DNA of 64,000 nt from Knufia peltigerae. Taxonomy: Eukaryota; Ascomycota; Eurotiomycetes; Chaetothyriales; Trichomeriaceae. Below are positions 1 through 10,616 of this stretch, one piece after another. The DNA lies in NCBI GenBank assembly GCA_030247855.1, contig JAPDRN010000146.1, forward strand, positions 17,579-81,578, given 5' to 3'. The position numbers and the translations under genes are program-made. The stretch's first letter is position 1; the number at the start of each line of letters is the position of its first letter. Under the pieces are notes generated by a model, which searched no databases, was not told where the DNA came from, and saw only the letters and a list, made by a program, of their open reading frames with translations.

Positions 1-2219
1 AGCACTATCGAGACTGTAGATGAGTAGTCCTTCAGTACTCGCTGCACAAAAGCTCCTGCCAGTCGGCGCGAATTCGATGCTGGTAACCCTGACTTCCGTT
101 CGGAGAGTTCTGGCTGTAGCGTCCTTTCCTCTCTTGACTCCTGGCAAGCTCTTGTCAATACGATCCTCGAGATCACTTGCTTCGCCTTCAGTATCTATCA
201 TATCTTGCGGAAGACCATTCGACATTATGGCAGCAGAGTTGAGGAACTCTTGAGTCCCGTCGAGACTCAAATTGACGGAGACTGTAAATTTTTTGATGAG
301 AGTAAGAGTTGTGACTGAATAAAGACAGATGTATTTGCTGTTCCCTGCAGCAAGCAAGCAGCTTCCATCCGCAGAATACGTGATTGTGTTGAAAGATTTG
401 GTCCCAGGTGTCGAGGCTGCGGTTCTCCGAGATGTCAAGGTACGACCGCCACTCACATCCCGCCGCCCATCGAGCCCGGACTCTTGTATCGACGTACTCA
501 GACTCCAGAAAGTGAGTGAGCCATCCAGAGTTGACGCAGCAATTTGAGCGGAGTCTGGGCGAATGGCGATGCACAACAGATCAGACGTCAGTTGTAAGAC
601 TTCTGATGTTTGTGACCTATCAAAGATGGACCAGACGCGAATAGTATGGTCCCATGACCCTGATACCAAATAGCGTCCATCTGGAGTAAAAGCCAGTGTA
701 GAGATTGGGCCTTCGTGGCCAGAAAGTTGATCGAGAAGAGCACCAGTCTGTACTGACCAAAGGTGGATGTCGAAGGAGTCGTGGGATGCTGCACAGACGA
801 CCTCAGCAGACGGGTCGATTGCTAGGCAAGAGAAAGGAAGTCGTGTTGGGGCTGTAAAGGTTCGGAAATTTCGATACCTTAGCATGTCCCAGGCACGGAC
901 AGAACCGTCTAGAGAGGACGTGAAAAGAATATTGCCTCGTTTTGAGTATACTGAAGCTGTGACTGCTGAGGTGTGCTCGGTAAATGTTGCAATATGAAAG
1001 CCAGAGGAGATGTCCCAAATTTTGATAAGGCCATCATCAGCCCCTGTGATAATTCGAGTTGAATCAGGAGAATATGACAAGGTCGTAAGCGAATCCAAAT
1101 GTGAAGACTGTTTCAGAATGTTGGATTCTGATGCGTGCTCCCAAACCAGGAGTTGACCAGTCTTGGATGATGCCAGTGCCAGCCATTCACCGGACTTGTT
1201 GACAGCTACCGCAGAGATGGGAGAAGATGCCATAGAAAGGCTGTGGATGTTGGAGAAGGATGGGATCTCATACAAGGAGAATAGACCGTTGTCGAAACAA
1301 ACTGTTAGCAGGTTGGTTGAGGGGTGATAGGAAGCGCATTTTAGTTTCGCATTTTGCATGAAATAGTCCCTCTGCACAATGCGCCATCTCTCGTCTGCAT
1401 ACTCTGTGGGCTCCTCGCCATCCGACTGCTGTCTAGGAACGAAGCCCCATCGGAAGAGAGCACCATCCTCGCTGACAGTAAAAATACTCTCCTGGTCGGC
1501 CGAGAACCACACGTTTCTCACTTGTTGCCTATGTCCAGAGAGCACTGTGGGTTCGAAGCCTTCCTCAGGGTCCAGACTCCATACTCGCGCGGTCAGGTCC
1601 TTTGAGGCACTCAGGAAGAAGCGCGAATCTCCTGACCAGCTAAGATGCCTCACTACATCGAAATGCCCACCGTACTCGCGGTGAAGGATAAACGGCGCAA
1701 ATTCGAGATCCCCGGCGGCATCGCTGCTTGGTGTCGAGGGAGTCCTCCACGCTTGTATTTTTCTTCCTAGTCCGACGACAAAATGCCGCCCATCGGGGGA
1801 AAAGGCTAGGGCCGTGACAGGAGTCTTGAAGGAGAAGTGGTATATGGCGAGTCGCCTCGGCAGGATCGACAGAATCGCTCGACCATCTTCGTCAATGGTT
1901 AGAAGTAGGTTTCCGTCTGGAGTCAGGTCTAGATGGACGATGTTCTTGCGATGAGCGAAAGGGAGGGTGTAGCTGGTGTTTCTATGGGAATGAAGATCAA
2001 TATTCTGCTCTGTTACAGCCCAGACAAATACATACTTTGTCAGATTGAATACCGAGACTCTGTTGCCCACGGGCGACAACAGAGAATTGCCATCTGGTGT
2101 GAAGACAAGATTCCCTCGGCCATATATGGTGCCCAAGAGATTGGAAAACTGTTGACTTGTCAGCGCTTCCGTGGCATACCACCTCCAATCAAGACACTTA
2201 CTCGAAAGTCCGTCTTCAT
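1..2219 (-). CDS. pwp2: Periodic tryptophan protein 2 (UTP-B subunit of the small-subunit processome), partial at left edge
   Basis: WD40 protein of the U3 snoRNP/SSU processome, which acts in the nucleolus in early 18S pre-rRNA processing. Three exons were assembled by hand: 2219-2202, 2148-2036, and 1981 to the left edge (about 704 residues seen; yeast Pwp2 is about 920). Exon 1 codes for only MKTDFR and joins to FSNLLGTIYGRGN, matching the conserved Pwp2 N-terminus. Exon 3 carries repeated WD units, for example GLIKIWDISSGF, GSVRAWDMLRYRNFRTF and TIRVWSIFDRSQ, and the conserved acidic stretch EASDLEDRIDKSLPG, followed by STEGLLIYS at the edge. The last WD propeller part and the Utp12-type C-terminus lie outside the window. 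Intron ends are canonical (GTAAGT...CAACAG; GTATGT...CCATAG). It is divergent from the septin gene, with 361 bases between the two start codons. Family assignment is very secure. Confidence 0.95.
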
Positions 2220-2580
2220 GGTCTCATTATGTCTGAAACAAAATTGTCGCACTGTTCATGCCCTCATGCACAAGATCAACTGCGGCGTAGAAAAAAGTTG
2301 TCGGAGAAAAAGGCGACATACTCCGGCGCTAACGTTCTCTGGTTAGGCGAGTCTGGGGGGAGTACTTGGTCTTGATCGATCCCAAAGAGCCAGTTTCAGG
2401 GGCCACCGACTTTCAACTTGCCTGCGATTTTTGTGAGGAAAGTGCAACGACCCCTAATTTATTCAACCGAGTAGTATCTTCTACTAGTCCAGCAACTCTC
2501 CATCATCTTCTCCTCGAATTTATCTCCTTGTTGCTTTCATCGCGGTCTCATCGCCTACAGTTTGAATTGAACAAGTCACC
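2220..2580. promoter_or_regulatory. Shared intergenic promoter region between pwp2 and the septin gene
   Basis: The 361 bases separate the divergent start codons of pwp2 (minus) and cdc12 (plus). The septin-proximal half is rich in CT tracts (about 2490-2560), common just upstream of fungal start codons. No individual factor site is claimed. Confidence 0.55.
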
Positions 2581-3835
2581 ATGGCACCTCCACCTGCAGA
2601 ATCCGCCGCCTCGCCCATTGGCATTGCGAATCTGCCCAACCAGCGACACAAGATTGTCGCGAAGAGAGGAGCTGCTTTCACGATCATGGTAATACTCTCC
2701 TCATGCCAAGAAGAGTGTAACTGACTCAGAATCAGGTTGCGGGAGAATCAGGCTTGGGAAAGACCACCTTCATCAACACTCTCTTCTCAACAACCATTAA
2801 AAACTACCAAGACCACAAGAGACGACATGCTAAGCAGGTCGACAAGACGGTCGAGATTGAGATCACAAAGGCAGAATTAGAAGAGAAATTCTTCAAGGGT
2901 ATATTTGCTTGATCCTCTGTACGATCATGGTGCTGACTGAAACAGTGCGCTTGACCGTAATTGACACACCTGGATTCGGCGACTATGTCAACAACCGAGA
3001 CTCCTGGATGCCCATCATCGAGTTCCTTGACGATCAGCACGAATCATACATGCTGCAAGAGCAGCAACCTCGCCGACAAGATAAGATTGATCTCCGTGTC
3101 CATGCCTGTCTTTACTTCATTCGTCCTACAGGACATACCTTGAAGCCTCTGGACATCGAAGTCATGAAGCGGCTGTGCACCCGTGTCAACTTGATCCCTG
3201 TCATTGCTAAGGCCGATACCCTCTCTCCTGCCGACCTCGCGCGCTTCAAGCAGAGGGTCCGAGCCGTTATTGAAGCGCAAGGCATCAAGATTTACCAGCC
3301 CCCAGTTGAGGACGATGATGAGGCTGCTGCACAGCATGCGCGTGCTTTAATGGCCGCTATGCCATTTGCAGTGATTGGTAGCGAGAAGGATGTCAAAACG
3401 ACCGATGGTCGGATTGTGAAAGGTCGACAGTATGCCTGGGGTGTCGCTGAGGTTGAGAACGAAGAACACTGTGACTTCAAGAAGCTTCGCTCTATCTTGA
3501 TTCGCACCCACATGCTTGATCTGATCCACACTACCGAAGAGAATCACTATGAAGCCTACCGTGCTCAGCAAATGGAGACGCGGAAGTTCGGCGAGGCCAG
3601 ACCAAGAAAACTGGACAATCCCAAGTTCAAGGAAGAAGAGGAAGCTCTCCGGAAGCGATTCACGGAACAAGTCAAGGTGGAAGAACAGAGATTCAGGGCT
3701 TGGGAACAGAAGCTGATCGCAGAGAGAGATCGCCTGAACAAGGACTTGGAATCAACTCACGCCGCTATCAAGCAGTTGGAACAAGAACTCGAACAGATGC
3801 AAGGCAGTGCAGTCCGAAGCCATGGACGTCGCTAA
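2581..3835 (+). CDS. cdc12: Septin, Cdc12/AspC class
   Basis: GTP-binding cytoskeletal protein that polymerises with other septins at septa, hyphal tips and the cell cortex. Three exons: 2581-2688, 2736-2898 and 2946-3835, giving 386 residues. The ATG lies just downstream of a CT-rich leader. Motifs: P-loop GESGLGKTT (about residues 39-47), G3 DTPGFGD, G4 AKAD, and the septin unique element before a C-terminal coiled coil (about residues 300-375, heptad-rich with EEEEALRKRF and LEQELEQM). The N-terminal IANLPNQRHKIV resembles the ISNLPNQRYKIV of yeast Cdc12, which separates it from the Cdc3, Cdc10 and Cdc11 classes. Length is close to yeast Cdc12 (407). Intron 1 lies immediately before the P-loop and intron 2 before the VRLTVIDTPG switch region. 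Nothing abnormal was seen. Confidence 0.95.
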
Positions 3836-4090
3836 AGTTTTGGTTGATTGACTTGAAAAGCTCTGGGCGATGTTTCCCGTTGGGACAATGGACTCGGGTA
3901 GTTCTCTGTGTCTCATACAGACTGAAAATTGTCGTGGGAGGTGTACAGGAGCATCAAGCGGTTTGTGATTAGCAAGCAGTGGCTACGAAATACCTTTTTT
4001 CTAATGTCGAAGTTTGGCTCTATCTTTCATTTCGAGGGTGGCCACCGAGAGTAGCAATCCAACAAATTTTTCTCTCACAAAAGTAATGTT

Positions 4091-4850
4091 CTATACGGCT
4101 GCCTCTTTCAATTGTCTCGTGATATGCCCATTCGCACCTCGTCCTCCCATAGGATCATGATTCTGTCCTTGCCCTTGACGTGCCTTTTCCTGCTCCGCCA
4201 CGGCGCGGTCCACATCGGCAAACCCCTCGTCTACATCTACCCCTTCACCCTGCGCCATACCCATCCAAGCCTTCATCTTGTCCCGCTTGAACTCCTCGAA
4301 GTCCCATTCTTTCGGCTCGAGGGTATCTTCCCCCTCGTCCCACACGTACGTTTCGGCCTCGACATCTTTTTCAAGGACATGCGCGGAGGAGTCCGTGGGG
4401 GCCATCTCGTCGAGCCCAACGTCCTTTAGGACCTGCACCCGGACTTGGCGTCGGACGTACTGATCCCCTTCGAAGATGTCGAGTCTGTAGAGGTCGGCGG
4501 ACGTCAGGCCCGTCACGAGGCTACCACGGACACACGCGGCCGTCGTCGATACACTGTCGCCGGGCGAAGGCAATATGGCAGGGTAGTCCGCGTTACGGAC
4601 GCGATGGCGCGTGTAGGATTTCAACAGGGCAGGACGGACCGTCAGACGAGAGGCCTGCGATTCGGAAGGGTTGTGTGTTCCATTGATCACGCGGTGAAGA
4701 ACGCCGGGGGCCATCAACGTGCCTGTGGTAGGAGGGATAAATGCAATGTCAGGTGTTTCATGTCTCAGTGAAAGGATGCGTGCGTGTCTAGGTATCTAGA
4801 CGCATGAACGTACCGTAGAAAAAGGCCGTGTGTGTATCTGAGTCGGCCAT
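4091..4850 (-). CDS. AIG2-like gamma-glutamylcyclotransferase-fold protein
   Basis: Two exons: 4850-4814 and 4722-4091, 222 residues. The short first exon ends inside the signature of the fold: FFYG joins to TLMAPGVLHRVI, giving the YGTLM substrate-loop motif of AIG2/GGCT proteins. The conserved acidic motif FEGDQYVRRQV (about residues 98-108) holds the glutamate expected to be the general acid/base. The C-terminal third is highly charged (KEWDFEEFKRDKMKAWMG, then Q/G-rich) and resembles fungal AIG2 homologues. The family fold is known for gamma-glutamylamine cyclotransferase activity, but fungal members are mostly uncharacterised, so the substrate is open. It converges with the septin gene (255 bases between stop codons). 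A start at 4717 would lack the YGT motif, so the spliced start is preferred. Confidence 0.88.
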
Positions 4851-6007
4851 GCTTCGTAAGGACTCGTACTAAGAACAAGGGAAAAGAAAGTTGTTTACGC
4901 CGATTCCAAGGCTATACAAAAAAACAAAAAAAATCTTGGGGATCGGGAATGCGACTGGTGAGGATGGTTCTGCCGGTGGAATTGCGTTCTAGAAATTGTG
5001 TAGGGAGGGGACTGCTAGCCTATTGCCAACCAGACACAACAGTGTAGAAGAATCTAGTCATGTCCAAAGCTCATTCTCAGAACATACTGTAGGTAGCTAG
5101 GTTTGTAGTGAGTCGAAGTGGTGGTAATCATGGAAGGGCTTCGGGGTGCATCAACATAAGGTAATCTACCGCGATATGCAAATGAAACTGGAGACCCGAT
5201 AATGTGTGTGTTTCCAGTAGTGACAGCGACAACGACATCATCCCGCCGTCCTTTGTCTAGCTGCGGCTTCCACACAACTAACAATTCGAATTGGAAAGTG
5301 CGCCGACATCCGTCATGCGGATAACCATCTCAGCCTTGTTCTCTCTGCACTTTCGAAATCTCAGCCTTGTTTTCCCGGCATCTGAAGCACTCGGTTCTTA
5401 CGGCGTATGACGAGCGCTAATCTCAGCACCCGATCGAGAGACGTCAATCAGTGCTCCGTACGCATTTCACATGTCACAATTACCACAACTATTTTTGTAC
5501 GGCATGTAAAAGACCCTGAATTCGAAGAACTTAGTTCTCAATAGAATTTTTTGTTTCTCGGATCTGCGGAAGGAGATTTTGATACTGATACGGCGGCTTT
5601 CTAGCCGGAACTATTCGTTGTGTACCTCCCTTGATGTGATGCCAGACTTTCGCTCCCGGAGTGTCCCAATCCTCCGGACCATTATCAGTGTAACACAACC
5701 AATATGTGATTCATCTAGTCTGCTCTAGCATTTTCATCTACGTAAGGCTTGCACAGAACATACTGGAGTGGATCGGATCAACGACACAATGACGTTCGAG
5801 GTTGCGTGGCACTGAGGTCTTTGCTGTCCAGGATGGTAGGTATATATAGTACATATGTACCCTATGCTAGTCATGGGAAGGATACAACCAGCCAAGGCCT
5901 TGAGGAGTTGATCACGCCCAACCAAGCGTCTTCACTCACTGTAAGTTTAGTACTGAGTCTATCGTCGGAAGTTTTCTGCAACATATTACGATTGCGATCT
6001 CCTGGAA
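4851..6007. other. Intergenic region, divergent promoters (AIG2-like and lactate monooxygenase-like genes)
   Basis: About 1.16 kb with only short overlapping ORFs and no recognisable protein. It contains a near-direct repeat CTCAGCCTTGTT at about 5330 and 5362, and a TATA-like run near 5841. No other structure was seen. Confidence 0.5.
5841..5848 (+). promoter_or_regulatory. TATA-like box upstream of the lactate monooxygenase-like gene
   Basis: TATATATA lies 160 bases before the ATG at 6008, in a spacer otherwise of mixed composition. Position and sequence fit a core promoter with a leader of about 120-130 bases, but this is inferred from sequence only. Confidence 0.35.
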
Positions 6008-7258
6008 ATGGCGTCCAACACCCACACCCGTCCGAATATGACAGAGCACGTCGATCAAGACCCCACGAGCTACCAGGCAGCCATCTACCAAAAGGGTCTC
6101 AAGTACCAACGATCACCCTTCACCTTCAAGTCGCTAGACTGGGAATCTCTGGCGGCGGAACGTCTATCGGTCGAGAGCAAAGGGTATGTCGTGGGCAACG
6201 CGGGGACCGGAGAGACCGCACGCAAGAACCGCGCCGCCTTTGAGAAATGGAGTATCGTACCTCGTCGGCTGGTCGCGACGAACACGTTTCCGGATCTGTC
6301 GACGGAGGTCGTGGGCCGCAAGTTTCCATTTCCTATCGCCATCGCGCCGGTAGGCGTCCAGAAGATCTTCAACCCGGACGGGGAAATCGCCACGGCTCGC
6401 GCCGCGGCGCGAGAGCGTGTACCCTACATCATGTCGACGGCGAGCAGTACGTCGATCGAAGACGTCGCCGCGGCCAACGGCGACGGCGCCCGGTGGTATC
6501 AACTTTACTGGCCTTCGAACGAGCACAACGACATCACCGTGTCTATCCTGCGGCGCGCCAAGCAGAATGGCTTCTCCGCCCTCGTCGTGACGCTGGACAC
6601 GTACATCCTCGGCTGGCGCCCGTCCGACATGGACAACGGCTACAATCCGTTCCTCCGGAGTGACCAGATCGGCGTGGCCGTCGGTTTTACGGACCCGGTG
6701 TTTCGCGCGCAGTTCAAGAAGAGACACAACGTCGAGGTGGAAGAAAACCTCGGGGCCGCCGCCGCCGAGTGGACCCGCACCGTCTTCCCCGGCTTCAGCC
6801 ACGGCTGGGACGACGTCAAGTTCCTCCAGGAGCACTTTGACGGCCCCATCATCCTGAAGGGGATCCAGACCGTCGCCGACGCCCAAAAGGCCGTCGAGAT
6901 CGGCGTCCAGGGCATCGTGGTGAGCAACCACGGTGGCCGACAGACTGATGGAGGTAACTCGTCGCTCGGCGTTCTACCGAAAATCGTCGACGCCGTCGGG
7001 TCGAAACTCGACGTCCTCTTCGACTCGGGCGTCAGGGCGGGCGCGGACGTCGCAAAGGCAATGGCGCTGGGAGCGAAGATGTGCCTCATAGGTCGGCCGT
7101 ACGTCTACGGCCTCGCCCTCGGGGGAGAGGAAGGGGTGAGCCACGTGCTGAAGTCGCTGTCGGGAGACCTCGAGTTGACGTTGCACCTCGCGGGGGTGCC
7201 GAGTGCGTCTCCCAAGGACCTGAATCGATCCGTGCTGGTGAGGGAGGACGATCTCTGA
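6008..7258 (+). CDS. FMN-dependent alpha-hydroxyacid enzyme, lactate 2-monooxygenase-like
   Basis: Single-exon gene of 416 residues. It matches the lactate 2-monooxygenase branch of the alpha-hydroxyacid oxidase family: SKGYVVGNAGTGETARKN near residues 58-75, WYQLYWPS (substrate/FMN tyrosine), VTLDTYILGWRPSDMDNGY (the monooxygenase-type GWRP loop), the lysine in IILKG, and the catalytic histidine with FMN-contacting arginine in VVSNHGGRQTDGG (about 304-316). The phosphate-binding GRPYVYGLALGGEEG is also intact. Known members convert L-lactate and O2 to acetate, CO2 and water; the true substrate here may be another short 2-hydroxyacid. No signal peptide is visible, so it is probably cytosolic. 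Codon third positions are strikingly C/G-rich and there is no intron, unlike its neighbours, which could reflect high expression or past transfer from bacteria. Large antisense ORFs here are by-products of that composition. Confidence 0.9.
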   Translation: MASNTHTRPNMTEHVDQDPTSYQAAIYQKGLKYQRSPFTFKSLDWESLAAERLSVESKGYVVGNAGTGETARKNRAAFEKWSIVPRRLVATNTFPDLSTEVVGRKFPFPIAIAPVGVQKIFNPDGEIATARAAARERVPYIMSTASSTSIEDVAAANGDGARWYQLYWPSNEHNDITVSILRRAKQNGFSALVVTLDTYILGWRPSDMDNGYNPFLRSDQIGVAVGFTDPVFRAQFKKRHNVEVEENLGAAAAEWTRTVFPGFSHGWDDVKFLQEHFDGPIILKGIQTVADAQKAVEIGVQGIVVSNHGGRQTDGGNSSLGVLPKIVDAVGSKLDVLFDSGVRAGADVAKAMALGAKMCLIGRPYVYGLALGGEEGVSHVLKSLSGDLELTLHLAGVPSASPKDLNRSVLVREDDL

Positions 7259-7615
7259 GACATATCCCTACAATAACCTGTCGTTTCATTGTACCTCTAG
7301 CAATGCAAGCCTCAGTTACACTGTACCCAAGCCCTGATAAGTTATACGCCGATTTAGGGCAACATGAGCCCATTGTCAATGAAATCAAAATGAGGGTATT
7401 ACTTTTGTGAAAGTATGGCATGAAGACTTTGTCGTACATGAAATTGTATTGAAAGACGCGATTGTATTTCATCGCCTCTTTCGAAAAGCTTTATAAATGT
7501 CAAAAGAATCCCACAACTCCGCGCATGGGGATATCATTATTGTCCATAACAATACAAAATAATCTTGAAGGAATCATCAGCCGTTGCCGTTATCGCATTT
7601 CAAAACAGTTGAAGT
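7259..7615. other. Convergent intergenic spacer, nothing recognised
   Basis: About 357 bases between two stop codons. It is AT-richer than its surroundings and carries no recognised element beyond the likely 3' untranslated ends. Confidence 0.5.
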
Positions 7616-8570
7616 TTAAAAAAGAAGACCTCCTAGGAGTAGACCTCCAAGCAAACCACCAGCCTGCAAAGATTTTGTTAGTAAGATTGATGTTGACAAG
7701 GCTTTTAAGGAAAAGAGAGAGATAATAAGTACTCACAATTGGGAGGCCAGCACCACCACCATAGTAACCACCATATGGGCGTCCGTATGGATAGCCAGGC
7801 CGGATGAACCTCGCATTGGGGTTTGCGTACGGTCCACTGGAATAAGGGTTCACCCCGTATCCTCTGTTGCCGTAACCTCCTCCGTAGCCATAGCCAGGAT
7901 TTGAAGGTTCAATGTAGATGTCTCTTCCGTCCCTGTCTTTGGCGAAGAACTGAGGTTGACCAGTCATTTCCGCCCTTTGCATCGCCTGTCGAAGTCGCAT
8001 GTGTGCCTCGTAGTATTCGCGCTCCTCCTGCTCCCGCTGGGCTCTGTTCTTGACTCGCTCATCGTGGGTCGTTCCGGTTACTTTGTCTTTCAGTTTTTCA
8101 CCAAAGCTCTTCTTCGTTGCAGCACCCTGCTGCTGCGACTGATGACGACTGTTATTCGGACGAGGTGGCAACTCGGGAAACGCATGGTGGTCCTTGTCGT
8201 CGGGTGGCTCGGGTGTGTGCGCGGCCCGCCTTCTCATCTGGTTCTCCTCGTCTTGGAGTCTCTCGCGTTCTTCGGAACTCAGGCTCTTGACGACGTCGGG
8301 ATTGTCGAGGGGATGCTCCCAGTACGACTTGGGCGGGTCCTCTTTGGTGTTGACGAAGAATTGGTGGTTCTCCTTGGGATCATACGAGCGCACCCATCCT
8401 TCTGGCAAAGGCCGCTGGAGGTCTTCCATTGACCTTCTGTCTGAAGCTGGAATGCCATTCTTTGACTGTGGAACCTCGAGGTGCGATGACGGCTGCTCCG
8501 GTTTTGATGGGGTGGCCGAGGATCCAGTGGCGACCGCATAGGACGGAGGGGGTTCTGGAGGCGCGGACAT
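7616..8570 (-). CDS. WW-domain protein with Gly/Tyr-rich C-terminus
   Basis: Two exons: 8570-7737 and 7663-7616, 293 residues. The WW domain is near residues 53-85: LPEGWVRSYDP, then HQFFVNT, then SYWEHP, so both signature tryptophans and the terminal proline are present. A charged, predicted helical middle part follows (FGEKLKDKVTG, RVKNRAQREQEEREYYEAH), then a Gly/Tyr/Asn-rich segment (GYGYGGGYGNRGYG). The final exon supplies a short Gly/Leu-rich hydrophobic tail (AGGLLGGLLLGGLLF). WW domains bind proline-rich ligands; the family occurs across filamentous fungi but its function is not known to me. The hydrophobic end could associate with membrane (inference). I chose the ATG at 8570 (MSAPPEPPPSY) over an upstream in-frame ATG at 8603, because homologues usually start with such a proline-rich sequence. 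Confidence 0.85.
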
Positions 8571-9638
8571 GATGGTCGATCGGGTGTAGATGGGTGATAA
8601 CAATGATTTTGCGAGATCGAAGGTGAGAAAAAGGAAGGGATTCAGACGTCCGTTGGGGCGAACTAAATAATAACTGAACTAGTGGTCGTATCTGCCTGCG
8701 GAAGCGAGGAGATCAGCAGAGAATGTAGAGAGTCGTGATGATAATTCAAATACAAGTGAGGCTCATCAACACCAGAGCATCAGCGTCGCCCATGCTGGTG
8801 ACGCAATGCTTATCTCTTTGGGGCTTAGATTCAACTTGAGCTGTTTAACTGAGCGTGGCTGTGCTTCAACCTAACAGGGAAGGAGTGCCGAAAGCCACAG
8901 TTGCGTTTTCAGATCCTTTAATCCTCCGTAGCGGTACGAATACGAGTACGGAGTACTAATTAGTGCCAATGGACGTCTAACATACAGAGCTTTCTCTTTT
9001 CCTGTCACAACACAACACGATACGTGATATATTCTACCTAATATTGGTCTTGTTTCATTTCCCCTCCAAATGATTTCTATGAGTCCCACGCTGTCTGTGT
9101 ACAAGGTAGTTTGGGAGTGCGCCTTGCCCTCCACCTTTTGAGTTTCGTACCAACCAACGATCCTACAAGTTGCGTGTTGATTGATGATGAGACAAGGACG
9201 GAGCATTGACTTCACTTCTTGACGGAACACAATGCATTACAAAACACTTGATTTCCTGTTGTTCTCATCCTATGGCGAACCATAAGCTCAACGTTTTGGC
9301 CTATGATCTAACTTTTCTTTGCTTTTCTATATTCCCATCTCTCATTTCAACTCAAATGATGCTCACTCTAGGCAGCAACACAGGCCTATATTAGGTAGGT
9401 AGATCTCCCCTGCCTGCCGCGCTTTGCTTTATTATATTCTTCCATAAGCCAAAGAACACAGACGTCACAAAGTTGCTGCAGCTCATTCAGGGTCTGTGAA
9501 GATGAAATTTCCGTTCTGGATCAACCTTGTCCGAAAATGGTCATCATCGCGCCGACTTCTTGTCACCCTGGATGTACAAACGAGCAGTCTTCATAATGTA
9601 AGCTTCACCGAAAGAGTTGTGATTGTGCGACAGAATTC
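8571..9638. other. Intergenic region, nothing recognised
   Basis: About 1.07 kb of non-coding sequence upstream of the WW gene and of the F-box relic. It contains one copy of the palindrome-like TACGGAGTACT at 8947-8957. A minus-strand ORF of 119 codons (8871-9230) has no recognisable domain or fungal-like composition and is not called. Confidence 0.5.
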
Positions 9639-10616
9639 ATGAAGAAATCGCAACAGGACAAAACCGTGAAGGCTGCTGCAGTAGCACAACAGGACCATGA
9701 TGAGCTATGCTCTCTCCTCGATCTTCCCAACGAATGAATCCTCGCGATTGCGAGTCATCTGAGCCTGGAGAGTCTGCTCCTACTGAGTATTTCGTGTCGA
9801 CGGCTTCATGTGCTTCTCAACTTTTCATTCGACATGGCACTTGATATGGACAAAGCCAGAAAGGTGCAATTTCTGCAACTTCTCGAAATCGATCTCCCAG
9901 AATATCTAACATGTCGCCACTGCGCCCGGCTCTTTCTCTGGCGAAGAAGGATAGAGGGCCCACAAAAATGTCCGTGCTTCAAGCCCTTCCTGTGCGACCC
10001 TTCGTATCGGCTAGGGTCAACTGACCAGGCTCTCATAGAGGGAAAATCAGCTCATCTGGATCTGGGTCCTGAGCTGGTCGACCTACTCTTGAGGGCCCAT
10101 GAGTACGGGCCTCTTTATGGTCTGCCTGTATCTTTCTTGAACGTAAACCAGATTATTCTGGACAGATTATTTCGAACACACGAGGCACGCTTGGTGGATG
10201 GTCAACTCCTTTCGGCCACTCGGATAGGAGGGGAGGTAGATCTAAGAGAAGAAATGTGCGTACTGAACAGCATGTTTGTCAATGGCGGATGAAATCATCT
10301 GTGCGGGACACTCAGTCGGGTTATGTTTCAGACCGCGACATTCGAGGAAGGCATCCTTGCAATGACGATAGGCTCGGAGAGGTCCGATGTGTTCAAGTGT
10401 GACATGTGCGAAACCGACTACCAACTACAGTCGATAAGGCTTACTGCGATTCGGGCAAAACTTGTCCTGGAATGCTGGAAACAATTTGGTCGGCAACACG
10501 CAGACACGATTTCTACCAAGCAGTTGTTTCAATTCAAAGCATTGCAACTTGATGCTGATGCAGTATCGCAGAGGGATGTGCGAGCAATCTTTGAGTCAAC
10601 AATGGGCCAAGTATGA
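9639..10616 (+). pseudogene. F-box protein gene interrupted by in-frame stop codons
   Basis: From the ATG at 9639 one reading frame gives a typical fungal F-box protein start: a short charged leader, then LCSLLDLPNE-stop-ILAIASHLSLESLLLLSISCRRLH. The TGA at 9735-9737 lies in the middle of the F-box helix-turn region. The same frame continues through LTCRHCARLFLWRRR (a Cys pair often found after fungal F-boxes) to a second TGA at 10290-10292, then resumes with FKCDMCETDYQL (another Cys pair), ending at a TGA at 10614-10616. Three stops in one frame with coherent coding on each side argue for decay rather than separate small genes. F-box proteins are SCF ubiquitin-ligase substrate adaptors. A decayed continuation may exist in another frame to about 10760 (SETIRQEYWESIDYRSQ), but this is uncertain. 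All three stops are TGA, which fits C-to-T change at CGA codons. Confidence 0.7.

Noticed and set aside
6164..6931. 255-codon minus-strand ORF opposite the lactate monooxygenase-like gene
   Set aside because: It is a by-product of GC-rich third positions on the plus strand; the plus-strand protein carries a complete conserved enzyme family signature.
8871..9230. 119-codon minus-strand ORF
   Set aside because: No recognisable motif, and it includes the palindromic intergenic motif; coding status not supported.
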